From NCBI GenBank assembly GCA_963575645.1, contig OY754470.1, forward strand, positions 25,092,501-25,156,500: a stretch of DNA of 64,000 bases. Direction: 5' to 3'. The translations under genes and the position numbers were made by a program. The stretch is from Xanthostigma xanthostigma (lineage: Eukaryota; Arthropoda; Insecta; Raphidioptera; Raphidiidae). The notes beneath the pieces were generated by a model. The model saw nothing but the letters and a program-made list of their open reading frames with translations. It was not told where the DNA came from and searched no databases. Shown here piece by piece: positions 36,217 through 48,082 of the stretch (the stretch's first letter is position 1; every line of letters begins with the position of its first letter).

Positions 36217-37191
36217 GGGGAGAGACGCCTAATTTGGACCATTTTTTTATTTGAATTTCTGGGAGTCAAATAACAAAAATTCCGGATAATTTGACTATAG
36301 AGCCTCAAAGTGCAGTTCATGATCATCTTCCAAAAAAATCAACAAATGTCAAAAATAATTGTAGATATTTTATTTAACACAAAATAAAAACGCTTGCAAA
36401 AGTCCAATTTAGGAAACCAGGCTCCTTAATTGGACCAGTGGTTTCTTAAATTGGACCTGCCTACTAAAACATATAAAGAAACAAAATAAAAATAAAAATA
36501 ATATACAAACAAACAATTTTCAGTATCAATAAATTTTTAACAAAAGAAAAATAGGTGAAAAAATTAAACGTTTCATAGCAAGAAACAAGTAGGCTATGTT
36601 TTACTTTTTGCACTCATTACAATAATATTTTTTAACTTTTGACGAAACTTGAGCACATATTGCATGAATCCACATGCTACATGACATGCATTGTATCATT
36701 TCTTCAATTTTTTCATCCTCACAAATATTACAAAACCAACTTTCATCTTTATGTTCAGTTGTATTCTCAGCTACCAAGTTTGACCGGTCCATTTTATGGA
36801 CCACCTGGCGGTCCAATTTAGGAAACTACTACGTTGCTTTGAATCAAACGTCATTTCTATCAGAACACGTGAATATAAATTTGAGGTTATGTCATTAAAA
36901 TTAACAAAAAGCATTAGAAAAACAATGCCGATTTTAAAAAACTTTCATCTACATACCTGGTATTTGTTTAGGGTAACGGTAAGTGGTGTAAAATTAGCAT
37001 CAAATATGTTGTTTTCCAAAAATACCCGATATTTCAACAACTGCAAACACTAGAAATATTTCCACCGAGAATCACAACCGTATCAATTAGTAGTTCGATC
37101 AGGCACCACGAGATGATTCTAGTTTTCTGCTGTATAGGAGAAACTCGGCCGGTCCAATTTAGGAGCCGGTCCAATATAGCCGACTCTCCCC
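36217..37191. mobile_element. pogo-like element with TA duplications, in intron
   Basis: TA lies at 36215-36216 and 37192-37193. Ends are GGGGAGAGACGCCTAATTTG and, inward from the right, GGGGAGAGTCGGCTATATTG. Further copies of the subterminal word GGTCCAATTTAGGA occur inside (36403-36465, 36811-36827, 37151-37165). It is 975 bp and carries a PHD-finger fragment on the minus strand. Short TIRs, TA duplication and a C-terminal zinc finger fit pogo-group transposons. Confidence 0.7.
36601..36816 (-). pseudogene. PHD-finger fragment of a transposase
   Basis: The 71-codon minus-strand frame reads WFCNICEDEK...MIQCMSCSMWIHAICAQ, then YYCNECKK at its end. The spacing is Cys-x2-Cys, Cys-x2-Cys, His-x2-Cys, Cys-x2-Cys, a canonical Cys4-His-Cys3 PHD finger with the Trp before the His. 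The C-terminal position with a stop right after fits the zinc-finger tail seen on some insect DDE_1 transposases. No catalytic domain remains in the element. Confidence 0.65.
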
Positions 37192-40169
37192 TATATAGTA
37201 CTTCAATGCATAACTATAATTTAGAAGGTGTAACCCAAGAATAAACAAATATAAATTTATCGATTTTTCGTTAAAGCGTCGAAAACTATTTGTGTAATTT
37301 AATTGAATTTTTCTTGAGTGATTAAATTTTTGTATGTCAAAATGTTATTTTTTTAAAGTAATAATTTATTAATAAAAATGCGGTCATGTAGTGCACTTTA
37401 ACAAATTAAAGTATCAAATACATTAAAACATGTCAATTGTGACGTGTATTAGATAACAATCTAATCAAGATAAACAATTTTAGTATAATTTTATCTAGAT
37501 AAACATGTCCTTGACATTCATTTTTGTTGTATGCAAAAATTACAATAATTAGCCGTCCTTCTCTAAAATCGAGCAAAATTAAAACCACTTTTTTAAAAAA
37601 CAATGTTACCAAATATGACGGTTTTAATGGGTCTACCTTTCCTGTGTAAACTAAATGCAGAGCTGACTCCATCAATTTCTCCAGATTTAAAAATTTACAT
37701 CCAATCCAATCCGATGGTGAAAACAGGCAAATCATCAGGTACCTGCTGTAAGAGCTTTGAGTCTATATTTATGAATTAATAATAATTTCAACTCAATGTG
37801 TACAGTACACAGAAGTACATAAAAGCATAGCTTAGGCCATTTAATTTGCTATGGATTTTGTGAATTCGGTATATATCTAAGAAAAGGTACGCGTGTCTAA
37901 ATTTTTTAAAATATCGATTTGCTACAAGAAGCTTAAAATGTATAAAAATTTAAACAATTAAAACTGGCTAAATCTCCGAAACTAAAAAAGATACAGTATT
38001 GCGGATGGTCGGAATCGATTCAGAAGGACTTTTTCGGTTAATATAAAACGGGCCAAAAATCGCTTAGTGCCTTAAAAAGTTGCAGATTTTCAAAACGCAT
38101 AAAAACATAAAAAAATTACGATATTTGGAAAAATATATAAATATCTCAGACCATGGTAGACTATACTGTTGCAGCTATATGCGCTGCAAGTGGAAATCAT
38201 ATTTTTGCAAAACAGTCTTAGCGTAATGTAAATACGTTTACGTAATGACGTGTCTATTGTTATTTTCCACATTTATTTCCCATCGTTCTCATGCTATATA
38301 TTATAATGCTTTATGCACTAACTAATGCAAATATTATGATAATTTGCGCTGCTTCACGCTTGAATTCTGTTAATTGTTTTCTTTTTAAAAGTGTGTCTAT
38401 TATTTAAGATCGTTCTCTGTAAATATAAGTACAGTTATAATATCAAACGGGCGCTTATTTTGGATTGCAAAAACGGTTGTCAAAAAATCTGATTTGACAA
38501 TGACCTTCGATTGTGAACATACATATTTCTTCATATGAAAAGCATTATAGAGTTTTAAATCGATCCTGCTCGAAAAATATTTGATCGATTGAAATACTGT
38601 GTATATATTATGTATTTAGCATCGCTTTTTGTACAGTTTCCACTTTGAAACAACATTTTTCTACGCATTTTGATCAAAATTTAGCTTGAAAAGAGGCCTT
38701 TTCCTATGTAGAACAATCAATCGTTTTTTGGGAGTACGATCTAATGTTTTAGCATTGAGTAAGGTATATTTAATCAATGGTTCTAGCTGACGGGGAGTTT
38801 GAATACGACTGCTCCTGATGATTGGAAACTGTAATTATTTATGATCACATCTAAGATCACTGTCAAATCAAATTTTCTGGCAATGCTTTCTGCAACTGAG
38901 CATTAGTGTCATAAAGTGTTGTAGATTTGCAAAACGCATGAAAACATGAAAACATTTGTGTTACTTGGAAACCTATATGCTTAACATTACGTTGCATCGA
39001 TTACACCAAAGCGAAAGTCCAAATCTCGCTTAATTTAGAAGTTATGACGGTTTAAATTGCATATAAATATACATATAGTTTAAAACGGTTATTTCTCCGA
39101 AACCAAAAGAGATGCAAGGTTGCGGAGGGTCGGAATCGATTCAGCATGATTTTTTCTATAAACCAAACGAAACGATCGACATTTATTTTTCAAAGTTTTC
39201 TGAATTTTTTGAGAAGGGGAATCTGTTAGATATCGTTTACAGTATGACTTACAACTGAGATTCTTCTTATAGAAAAAATCTCGCTTAATCCATTCAGACC
39301 GCTCCCATTTCCGGGGATCTTCTTCGCTTAGAAGTCATGTCGTTTTAAAAACTGAAACTAAAAGAGGTATAGTGCTGCGGATAGTCAGAATCGGTTTATG
39401 CTCACATAATAATAGCAATAAACATAATATAGGTATATATTTTTTTTAACTTAACTGTCTGTTTAACTTGGCTGTATTTTGGTGGAACCGTAGGAACATA
39501 TTATTACAGATTTTACTGGATATGCAAATATAATTTTATATTGACATATAAAAGATGCTGATGGCCTCAGCTGTTGATTGTCTATAATCTACAATCTATC
39601 TTCACATACAAATGAAATTTTCCGTCACTGCATTGGAAAACTAGAACAACGGATTTTTGGCACGAGTTAAAGGCCGCGTTATACAGCAAGGTTTTCTGAA
39701 TTAATGCCAACTTGCAAGACAAACTCTCAGTTTTCCGACGCCGCCGTTTCAAAGACAGTAAACGTACGTCTTTTATTAATCCTAATTTATTTTCAAATCT
39801 TAACTTTGTATTCATTTTGTTTATATCATCGATCGAGATACATATTGGCATAATTTTAAAAAGTGTTTTTGTTATTCATTGTCATTTGCTCAATTTCTAT
39901 TTGTGATTGGTGTTTTGACTTTTGAGTACAGTGCAAGCCAAGGGCGGAGATTTTTTTTCTTGTAAAGTAAAAAAATAAATATTTTTTTAAGTTTTATTAA
40001 TATCACTGACATTAAGTAGTCCAAAACATCTAGTGATTAGGGAGTTTCTTATTTTTTTTTTATACTAATCATTGTACAAAAAAATACAAAATTAATGACG
40101 AAATAATTTTTGTATTATCTTTAAAAATAACACATGTATTCTACTTCAAAGTTTAAATTTGACAATTCT
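37192..40169. other. Intron sequence, no gene seen
   Basis: AT-rich. Two diverged direct repeats around 37960-38100 and 39070-39190 share CTCCGAAACyAAAAGAGATR and a TGCGGAKGGTCGGAATCGAT block. They may be internal copies of an old element. Confidence 0.45.
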
Positions 40170-40569
40170 CTTCAACCTCGCCTACACACTCGCTTTCAAC
40201 TTTGCTTGGAAGCTCGTCTTCAAACTAGCCTTTAAACCTCACCTTCACCCTCGCCTACACACTCGTCTTCAACCTCGCCTTCAACCGCGCCTACAAACTA
40301 GCCTTCAAACCTCACCTTCACCCTCGCCTTCAACCTCGCGTAGTCACTCGCCTTCAACCTCGCCTACACACTCGTCTTCACCCTCGCCTTCAACCGCGCC
40401 TACAAACTAGCCTTCAAACCTCACCTTCACCCTCGCCGTCAACCTCGCGTTCAATATCGTCTTCAATCTTGCCGTCAACTGCGCTTTCAACCTTGCCTTC
40501 AACATCGCCTACTGCACCCTCGCCTTTACCTTCGCCCTTGCCTTCAACCTCGTCCTCAACCCCGCGTTC
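40170..40569 (+). repeat. 12-bp minisatellite (CTTCAACCTCGC type)
   Basis: About 33 imperfect units such as CTTCAACCTCGC, CTACACACTCGT and CTTCACCCTCGC, with higher-order duplication (40235-40330 resembles 40355-40440). It is pyrimidine-rich on this strand. It produces a long Pro/Ser/Leu open frame with no biological support. Confidence 0.85.
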
Positions 40570-41495
40570 AAAAAACAGAAACAGAAAGCATTCGTAGTAA
40601 GCTTACTGACGTAGGTATATAATGTAAAATACTTTCAAGCTTTTTAAAAAAAAAATAGTGAAATGTATTTAAAACCTTAGCTTTCGGGCATGCATAATCT
40701 ATAGCATAATATTAATACCCGTGAAATGATTGATAGATTTATTTCACTTCATCATTATACACCAGTATTAGCAGAAGGTGGTGAATAGGCGTCTAGGCTG
40801 ATTCGATGACGTTCTTTGACCGCGTGGTATATCCATTACAATTAGTAAATCAATACTCAATACAATGGCATCACCTCGACCTTTGCTATCGGATTGTGTT
40901 AATAAAATAAAAGATAAAAATGATAAAGTAAATGTAATTTCACATTGTACACGCGTATCAATAACAATTTTTATGTATGCGGACGTAGTGTCCATACAGA
41001 AATGGTACATAGTCAGTCGTATAAATCTGAAAAGAAAGTCCTAGTAGTTTTCCATCATTTTCTGCATTTATATAAATCGTTGATCGTAAAACCATTTATG
41101 AAGTAAATCGTGTGGTTTAAGTTAAAATTGGTTCGCGCATTAAATGAGGTGGGTAAAATGCAGCTCTTTTTTGCCCATTATAGTCAACAATAAAATCTTT
41201 TGAGCGATTTATGCACCACTACTATTGTAATGACTATTGACTAATCGCCTTTTTCAGTTAAAAACGACTACTTATTTTAAACAGCACGAGCTACCAACTT
41301 ATATCGTAGAATATGACAGTTACTTTCCTAGTTTGTCATGATTAATTTTATACATTCAATAATTTTTCCCCGTATATTTATAGACTTTTACGATTTCAGC
41401 TATAAATATAACTCAAATGTAAACCATTTGAAAAATCGTGTACATTTCTCATTGCGAAACAAAGATACATTCTGAAATTTTAGGCCTTTTTTAAA
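40570..41495. other. Intron sequence, no gene seen
   Basis: AT-rich, no recognised element. Confidence 0.45.
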
Positions 41496-41742
41496 TCTAT
41501 ACTAATATTATAAAGAGGTAAAGTTTGTAAGTTTGCATGTAGGTGGTAATCTCCAAAACTACTCATCCGATTTCAAAAATGTTTTCCTCCAATATGGAGG
41601 ATGGACTTTCAGGATGTATACAGGCATATATATTATCGCGTTAAAATAAAAGCGCTTTTCGTGGATACCAATTTTGCAACGTAACTCGACGAAAAAACGA
41701 TGGCAATCTACAAATTCGGGAGAAGCCGCACCGAGCAGCTAG
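41496..41742 (+). mobile_element. Helitron family B, complete copy
   Basis: It starts TCTATACTAATATTATAAAG after an A. It continues with AGGTGGTAATCTCC and GCGCTTTTCGTGGATACC, and ends GAGCAGCTAG before T. It is 247 bp with no coding capacity. Confidence 0.8.
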
Positions 41743-42486
41743 TATTCTGTACTCTCGTACTAAAGTGTGTTTTCTGGTTGCTCCTAGTATCCCGCGATGA
41801 TCAGAGTAAATTCTGAAAGAAGATAGTTCATTAAAAATGTTTTTTTTATATATCCTCACAGTATAATCATTAATTATTATCTTCTTTTTAACAAACTCAT
41901 ATTGAATTGTTTATGCAGATGTGTTTGTTATTACTAAAAATATTCTTTGCTTACACAAAAAGTATATAATGATTTATGATAATTTAATTAGCAAAAAACG
42001 ATATTACCTACATCACATCAGGCGTCTAACAAATACTCACATCTGTTTTTGTATGGTAATTTGTTATATAACGTTGATTCAATATTATTTTATTGCTAAA
42101 AATGTTCGGAAAATTTGTTAATGAAAAAGCATGTGCACAGGCTATTTAGTAAGAGTAAACAGACAATATTTTTCCATCGAAAGCAAAATTTTAAGTCGTA
42201 AATTAATTCTAGCCGACAAATTCGTAACATATTTGTTTTCTTAATAATATTAATAATAATCATAATTTATTGATTCGTAAGCAACAAGTAGGCACTACTT
42301 ATATAATTTTTTTTCGTTATATAATTTTTTAATGTAGTTCACTCGCGACAGTCGTAGACAAAAGTATAGCGTAATAATAAGTACCAACAGTTTCCCCGTG
42401 CATTTTTGTAAGAGACTGTACCCAACCTAAGCTTAAATATACAGATACACTCCTATATACACGGTACCTACAATAAAAATATTTTT
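41743..42486. other. Intron sequence, no gene seen
   Basis: AT-rich, no recognised element. Confidence 0.45.
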
Positions 42487-42645
42487 AAAATCTTTGATTA
42501 ACGTCTGATTAGAACTCTTCAATAAATAAAATTATCGATCAATTTTTCAGACAATATATTAACAAAAAAATATATAATTAATACATTAACGTTTCAATCC
42601 GGATTTGGACCTTCTTCAGAATTGATCTAAAAATATAAAAAATAA
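42487..42645 (-). repeat. Hammerhead-like repeat family, near-complete copy
   Basis: On the minus strand the order is TTTTTAGATCAATT, then CTGAAGAAGGTCCAAATCCG and GATTGAAACGTT (42588-42619), then TTTTTTGTTAATATATTGTC and the module ending in AATCAAAGATTT. CTGAAGA and GAAAC enclose GGTCC/GGATT, which can pair (with G-U) as a stem II. Stem III and the cleavage triplet are not resolved. Confidence 0.5.
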
Positions 42646-44102
42646 TTAATATTTAAAATCTAATTCGCTTTTTCAATCTTTCAAAATTATTACTGATTAT
42701 GAAAATAGTGAAAAAATAATAAAAATCAAAATTTTTTAACAAATAGGTAAAAAATTCAGTTTTTTTTTTCAAAAAAATTATAATTCTTGAATTTACAATG
42801 CATTACTTTTTAAGAAATATACAAAGAACCGTTTTCGAGATATTCTGGAATGTACTCGTTTTCTTGACCTACCTCCAGCATATTAATTATGCCAATTTTG
42901 TTAATATCTCGTTTTACAAACGGTGAAAAATTTTTATTTTTTTTTTAAATTAAATATAAGGCACTTTTATTAACCTTATACTTTAATTTGATTAAATTCC
43001 TAAGAAAAGCCTTTTCACGAGTGAACTACCTAGATATTTAAGCACTAATGCGGTAAAGTAAAACAAATGACCTACACGATCTAAACAATTCAATGACAAT
43101 TTTCGTAAGCAACCATGAGAAGTGTATGTAAAATAACAATAGGCGCGAATAATAATTTTCATAAACGATCCAAAAGAAGTAAAGTTTGATTCACAATCGA
43201 ACTGTCAAAAATGTTAAAATTTACTTAATATGATATGAAAACTAGCTATTTTATAGAAGGTACGTGCTTAAAATTCCATATACATAATACTTCTAGTGGG
43301 AAATGGTGTACCGATAATTACGCAACTATAGATTATAAGTTTCAATTTCTTTTAAAAGCTTTGCGCTCTCCGCAGTGGTTGTCAGAAAAAAGTGAAATAA
43401 AAACGGTACTTTAAGGTTTGCGTGATATTGCTCTATAAATAATGTTAACAAAAAATAAATCTATTAATTTTCTTTATATTTGTTGTATGTTTGAAACTTG
43501 TCAATGTACATTTTATTTAAATTTCATAATTGTAGTCATTAAATGAGAAACAACAGCAAGAAATACAACAAAATAAAAAGAATGACTCGCAAGAAACATT
43601 TTTTGGCATATTTATTATTCTATCAACAAATCCGTATAAATTAACATAATGGAAAATCTTACATCAGTTTATATAAATTTACTTGTACGAAACAAAATAT
43701 AAAATACACAAAGTATAGCTTGAAAATAAGTCAAGGCAAGTATAGTAACAATAGAGTTATGTCAAGTAGTACATTTTTAAAAAGCTTGATTTTTAAGTCA
43801 AGTAGTTCGTAAAAACGTCAAGCTACTTGACTCAATAAATCTCTACACTATAGTTATTCAAAGTTATTTTTTAAGTGTTCCGTGCAAACGATACACTTAT
43901 TGAATCATTCGGTATCCGTCCGTCTGTCACAGACAATTTTCACTAAAACTATTTGACGTAAAATTTTTTAATTTGACGTAATGATAGAATGATGTCGAAC
44001 CTTTTTGAGAAATGGGTCAAATTTTGTTAATTATTTTTTTTAGTACTAGCTCGTGGGCCACTAAGTCAGTGGCGTTACTTGGAGAGGGTTAAAATTATTT
44101 TT
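42646..44102. other. Intron sequence, no gene seen
   Basis: AT-rich, no recognised element. Confidence 0.45.
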
Positions 44103-44622
44103 TTTGACGTGATAACGTCTTATAAATTGATGAAACACCAATCTTATAAATTGATGAAGCACCGGCTGCATGTACGAAAAAGTGTCACGTTCCGAAATAT
44201 GTCACGTTCCGCCTGACCCTGTGCGTGCAAGCGAGAGCGCAGTATAAGCGATAGAGAAGCACGATCGGCCCAAGTTTGACAGCTACAAAAATTTATTTTT
44301 TGAAATAGACTGCCACAGTTCGCTCGTATATACACTTACATGGAGTGAAAAATCCACACCACCCGACTGTCCGTTTATTAAAACTGCGTGTATTTTGAAA
44401 ACGGTTCATTATATTTAAAAACCGTTTCTACAGTTGGTTAGAACTCTATTTTACTATTTAAATATGCAAAAACAAATGTTTGGAAACGCATACGTATAAT
44501 GTGAAAAATAAAAAAAGTTATTTTTTAACACTTTACGACTTACGAGTATGGTTCAATGTTTCTTTATGACGTTATCACGTAAAACTATCGTCCGTAAACC
44601 GACTTTACAGACAACCAATTTT
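44103..44622. mobile_element. Repeat family 'R', medium copy
   Basis: The left end is TTTTTGACGTGATAACGTC (44103). The right end is GACGTTATCACGTAAAACTA through CTTTACAGACAACCAATTTT (44569-44622). The internal block to 44230 matches 432-548 inverted. Confidence 0.6.
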
Positions 44623-45022
44623 TTTAGTTCGAAACTTTTTTTGAACGACACATGACGTTTTACAACCATGTTGGATTCATCGTGTTTTTTTCTATAAGTA
44701 TGATGATTTTGCCAAAGTTCCAAAAGATTTCGGTTTTTTCTGAAAAAAATCAGAACGCTGAGAATTAGGTATAGATTGAACTAAAATTATCAGAATTGAA
44801 AAATTATAGCACGATTACCTAATTGTTATAAACAGTTTAATTACAAATTAATGAATACATGTCAAATTGATATACCATAATACCAAATGATTAAGATATG
44901 GATGCAGTAGCTCTGGGGTAAAGCTCTAGACTCAGGGTCCAAGGTTCAGCCGCTTGTTATGTGAATATATTTTTTGTTTTCTTAAGTTAATTTTTTTGAA
45001 ATAAGATATTTGTTTGTTGCAG
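44623..45022. other. End of intron; weak tRNA-like sequence
   Basis: At 44903-44955 GCAGTAGCTCTGGGGTAAAG, then GGTCCAAGGTTCAGCC, faintly resembles A and B boxes. A T-rich tract ending TTTGTTGCAG (45013-45022) is the splice acceptor. Confidence 0.4.
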
Positions 45023-45271
45023 CGGCGTCGTACCGTGGCCCCGGCGAGGACGAGGGTCCCGACACATATGCGGCCCGAATAGCGTTCACAGGGAATAGCC
45101 GGGTACTCGGACCGGCATGTATAGTCGTCGGCTTTTTAATGCTGGCCTGCGGCTTCCTGTTGTGTTGGCTGACACGACGCGCGCGACGCAGCGAACAACG
45201 CGTCGGTTTCCATTGTCCGCTACACGGCGATTTTTATCCTCTAAGTCCGGTCACCAACTCTAAAGCGATAG
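45023..45271 (+). CDS. Exon of two-pass membrane protein gene (loop, TM2, basic cluster)
   Basis: The acceptor AG ends at 45022 and the donor G|GTAAGA begins at 45272. The first two bases complete an Ala codon with the previous exon. It encodes residues 71-152: an acidic extracellular-type loop (PGEDEGPDTY), NSRVLGPACIVVGFLMLACG leading through a second membrane helix (about 98-119), then RRARR (121-125) and HCPLHGDFYPLSPVTN. The motif V-L-G-P-A-C-x-V-V-G at the start of the helix recalls vertebrate TMEM171, and the hairpin with a basic stop-transfer cluster fits both TMEM171 and TMEM200. The Arg cluster predicts N- and C-termini in the cytosol. Confidence 0.88.
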
Positions 45272-45401
45272 GTAAGAGCATTGGTTTTATATAACATCGA
45301 CGTATGCTAGTGGACATGCCTTCGCCCTATGTATCGTTGTATAGTTGTTTTTGGGTTCACTGAGTGAGGAGGAAAGGGTTACGTTGTAGCCATATATTTA
45401 A
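45272..45401. other. Start of intron 45272-52991
   Basis: 130 bp of intron before the first Helitron insertion. Confidence 0.5.
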
Positions 45402-45698
45402 CTAGCGGTCCCGCCCGGTTTCACCCGGGTGCAAAAGAACGAATGGGGAAGAAAGGGACATGAGTACGCACATTATTCTTAGTTTACCGAGATGAATGTT
45501 GTGTCCAAACTTTATAATGATCGGAGTTACCGTTCAAAAGTTTTTGTCGTTAAAAAGCAGTATTTATATACTTTTTTAAGTAATAAAATTTCTTTCAAGA
45601 CATAATAAATATTTAATTTTAATTAATCGTAATAAAATTTTAAAAAATTGAAATGTAAGCCTTAGAAGAAAGCAATGTAGAAAATAAAAATATATATT

Positions 45699-45770
45699 CG
45701 CCGACGTGGGGCTTGAACCCAAGACCCTGGCATTAAGAATCTTGCACTCTACCGACTGAGCTATTCGACC
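45699..45770 (-). repeat. tRNA-Lys(CTT)-like passenger in Helitron A copy 3
   Basis: On the minus strand GAATAGCTCAGTCGGTAGAG, loop with CTT, then GGGTTCAAGCCCC. Acceptor-stem bases are altered (GGTCGA). Confidence 0.6.
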
Positions 45771-45973
45771 TGTAACAGTCGTGCGCTAATATTGCAATAT
45801 ATAGTTAAGACATTTCACCTGATAATATTGGCTGCATCTATTCGTACAGTTACCGTACGAATAATTATATATTATTCGTACAGTTACCGTATGAATAATA
45901 TATACTTATTCGTACAGCTATTAAATATACATTTTTTAGAAAACGCAGTTCTATTCAAACAATTAACTATCTA

Positions 45974-46617
45974 ATTCGCATACCCCGTTATCGTTCACCC
46001 CGGAATTGTTTTTTTTTAAACTCAACATTTGCCCCTTCCCGTTTCACTGCGAGACAATTCGCATACCCCTTTATCGTTCACCCCGGAATTGTTTTTTTTT
46101 TAAACTCAACATTTGCCCCTTCCCGTTTCACTGCGAGACAATTCGCATACCCCTTTATCGTTCACCCCGGAATTGTTTTTTTTTTTAAACTCAACATTTG
46201 CCCCTTCCCGTTTCACTGCGAGACAATTCGCATACCCCTTTATCGTTCACCCCGGAATTGTTTTTTTTTTAAACTCAACATTTGCCCCTTCCCGTTTCAC
46301 TGCGAGACAATTCGCATACCCCTTTATCGTTCACCCCGGAATTGTTTTTTTTTTAAACTCAACATTTGCCCCTTCCCGTTTCACTGCGAGACAATTCGCA
46401 TACCCCTTTATCGTTCACCCCGGAATTGTTTTTTTTTTAAACTCAACATTTGCCCCTTCCCGTTTCACTGCGAGACAATTCGCATACCCCTTTATCGTTC
46501 ACCCCGGAATTACAATTCGCATACCCGTTTATCGTTCACCCCGGAATTGTTTTTTTAAAAACTCCACATTTGCCCCTTCCCGTTTCACTGCGAGACAATT
46601 CGCATACCCCTTTATCA
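45974..46617 (+). repeat. 84-bp tandem repeat, about 7.7 units
   Basis: Unit starts (ATTCGCATACC) fall at 45974, 46057, 46141, 46226, 46310, 46394, 46478, then after only 37 bp at 46515, then 46598. Units are nearly identical; length varies with the T-run (7-10 T). Key blocks are TCGTTCACCCCGGAATTG, AACTCAACATTTGCCCC and TTCCCGTTTCACTGCGAGAC. The 186-codon open frame across it is periodic and not a gene. Confidence 0.92.
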
Positions 46618-46996
46618 AAAAATATCTTGATTTTAGAAAAATAACTATATTGATTTTAAAAAAGCACCAATAATTTAGTTTTATAATTACTTATTTTTAT
46701 TTTAGTTAAATTGTAAATGTGATGAATATATTTCTTTACTTACCTTTTTAGTTAAATTAATTTTGTTAATTTCATTTGAAATTACATAATTTACACTATT
46801 AATTAGTGACAATTAACCAGAATACTGGTATTACTCTCAGCATTCTAGTTAAATTGTAGGTGTGACGAATATATTTCCTTATTTACCTTTTTGAATTTAT
46901 CAAAAAAGCGGTGGTTTTCAATCTTCATGAAAATGTGAGTTTTAAGTTGGTCTCAAAGTGAAAAAAAAAATAAAAAGTAAAAACAAAACTCATTCC

Positions 46997-47060
46997 GGTA
47001 CCGGGAATCGAACCCGGGCCTCTTGGGTAAGAGCAAGGCACGCTACTTACTAGACCATAA
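46997..47060 (-). repeat. tRNA-Glu-like sequence
   Basis: On the minus strand TGGTCTAGTAAGTAGC (A box), GCTCTTACC loop, then GAGGCCCGGGTTCGATTCCC (B box) resembles tRNA-Glu(CTC). The loop now reads CTT rather than CTC and the D-arm is altered. It lies in a mobile element, so is probably a SINE head or captured tRNA. Confidence 0.55.
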
Positions 47061-47379
47061 TTGATTATGTCAAGGTAGCTTTGTAATTATGTATTGTTCA
47101 TACAATAGCTGTACGAATAAGTATATATTATTCATACGGTAACCGTACGAATAGTCACTTCGGATAATATTTGTCGAACGGACTAATTTTGAGGTACATC
47201 TTGCAACATTTTTCATTGATGTTCCGCTCCAATTGGTCATAGCGTAATATTATATAGCCTATAGCCTTCCTCGATAAGTGGGCTATCCAACAAAAAAAAA
47301 AATTTCAATTCGAACCAGTAGTTTCTGAAATTAGCGCGTTCAAACAAACAAACTCTTCAGTTTTATATATTAGTATAGA

Positions 47380-47830
47380 TAACTTCTATATTGTTAGTGG
47401 CCGTGAGTGGAAGCGTGGCCCATGAAGTGAGACAGCAAATTACTGTTTTCAATCTTTGTCTTTTTGTCACGTCTGCAGTGGGGCAATTAGTAAGTGGAAT
47501 AGAGCATGTGCCAACTGACGCTGCAACTGACACGCATCCATTCACGGGCATGCGCATGAGACTCACAGTATAAGTGAGACAGACGTATATAAATGTCTGC
47601 ACCGTAGTGTTTAAGTCTTTCTCCTGATCTTTGCTAGCAATATAGAGGGTATTAATTAAATATATGATTGAGGTTACGGTACTATTTTGAGAGAGATAGA
47701 GATGGTTGCAACATCGGCCTATCTTTTTCTTCCGGAAGAGGACACTTTTTGCGCCGCTAGGGCATGTCCAGAAGTATGCCTCGATTATTGTTATGATATC
47801 AGAAATAAGCCTTTCCCGGACAGCAGCCAC
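47380..47830. repeat. Dispersed repeat related to 59810-60010
   Basis: GAGAGAGATAGAGATGG and TAGGGCATGTCCAGAAGT have counterparts at 59917-59935 and 59977-59995. A 155-codon minus-strand frame across it (47363-47830) shows no domain and is not supported. Confidence 0.45.
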
Positions 47831-48082
47831 GAAACGTATAGTTTAGTTCTCGATACCGATATTTTATTTACACTATTGGTCAAAAATAGAGAAGTACAGT
47901 TAAAAATCACACTTTTCTGATACTGTTCATAATGAAACATTAATAGGAAACTAATTGGAACATATATTTTCAAATGCTTGTAAAAAGTTTGAAGCAGTAT
48001 TATCGACAAAAAATAATAATAAAGTGACTGAATTGATGTCTACAAATTTATTCCAAAAAATCTTTATGTATATTTTTCCGCG
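47831..48082. other. Intron sequence
   Basis: AT-rich, no recognised element. Confidence 0.4.

Larger units (their letters stand above)
45830..47162. mobile_element. MULE-like element with 9-bp duplication, carrying an 84-bp array
   Basis: GATAATATT is present at 45821-45829 and 47163-47171, and once at the matching site of Helitron A copy 1 (21627-21635, GATAATACT). This pins the insertion boundaries. Inverted ends share CTATTCGTAC, GTTACCGTAYGAATAAT and TATACTTATTCGTACAGCTA over about 75 bp. The interior holds the tandem array 45974-46617 and a tRNA-Glu-like sequence at 46997-47060. No transposase is seen. A 9-bp duplication with long TIRs points to Mutator-like elements. Confidence 0.65.
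45402..47379 (-). mobile_element. Helitron family A, copy 3, enlarged by an insertion
   Basis: The CTAG end at 45402 (after A) and the TCTATACTAATATATAAAAC start at 47379 (before T on +) are both intact. The tRNA-Lys-like passenger is at 45699-45770. A 1333-bp element (45830-47162) interrupts it. Without the insertion and one copy of the duplication it would be about 640 bp, like copies 2 and 5. Confidence 0.78.

Noticed and set aside
40159-40410. A Pro/Ser/Leu-rich frame
   Set aside because: It is a translation of the 12-bp minisatellite; the unit length divisible by 3 keeps it open.
46113-46673. A 186-codon open frame on +, the longest in the window
   Set aside because: It runs through the 84-bp tandem array (a multiple of 3), so it stays open by periodicity. 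The product is a repeat of one 28-residue unit with no domain.
47363-47830. A 155-codon minus-strand frame
   Set aside because: It lies in a dispersed repeat shared with 59810-60010, has no domain or splice support, and overlaps open frames on the other strand.
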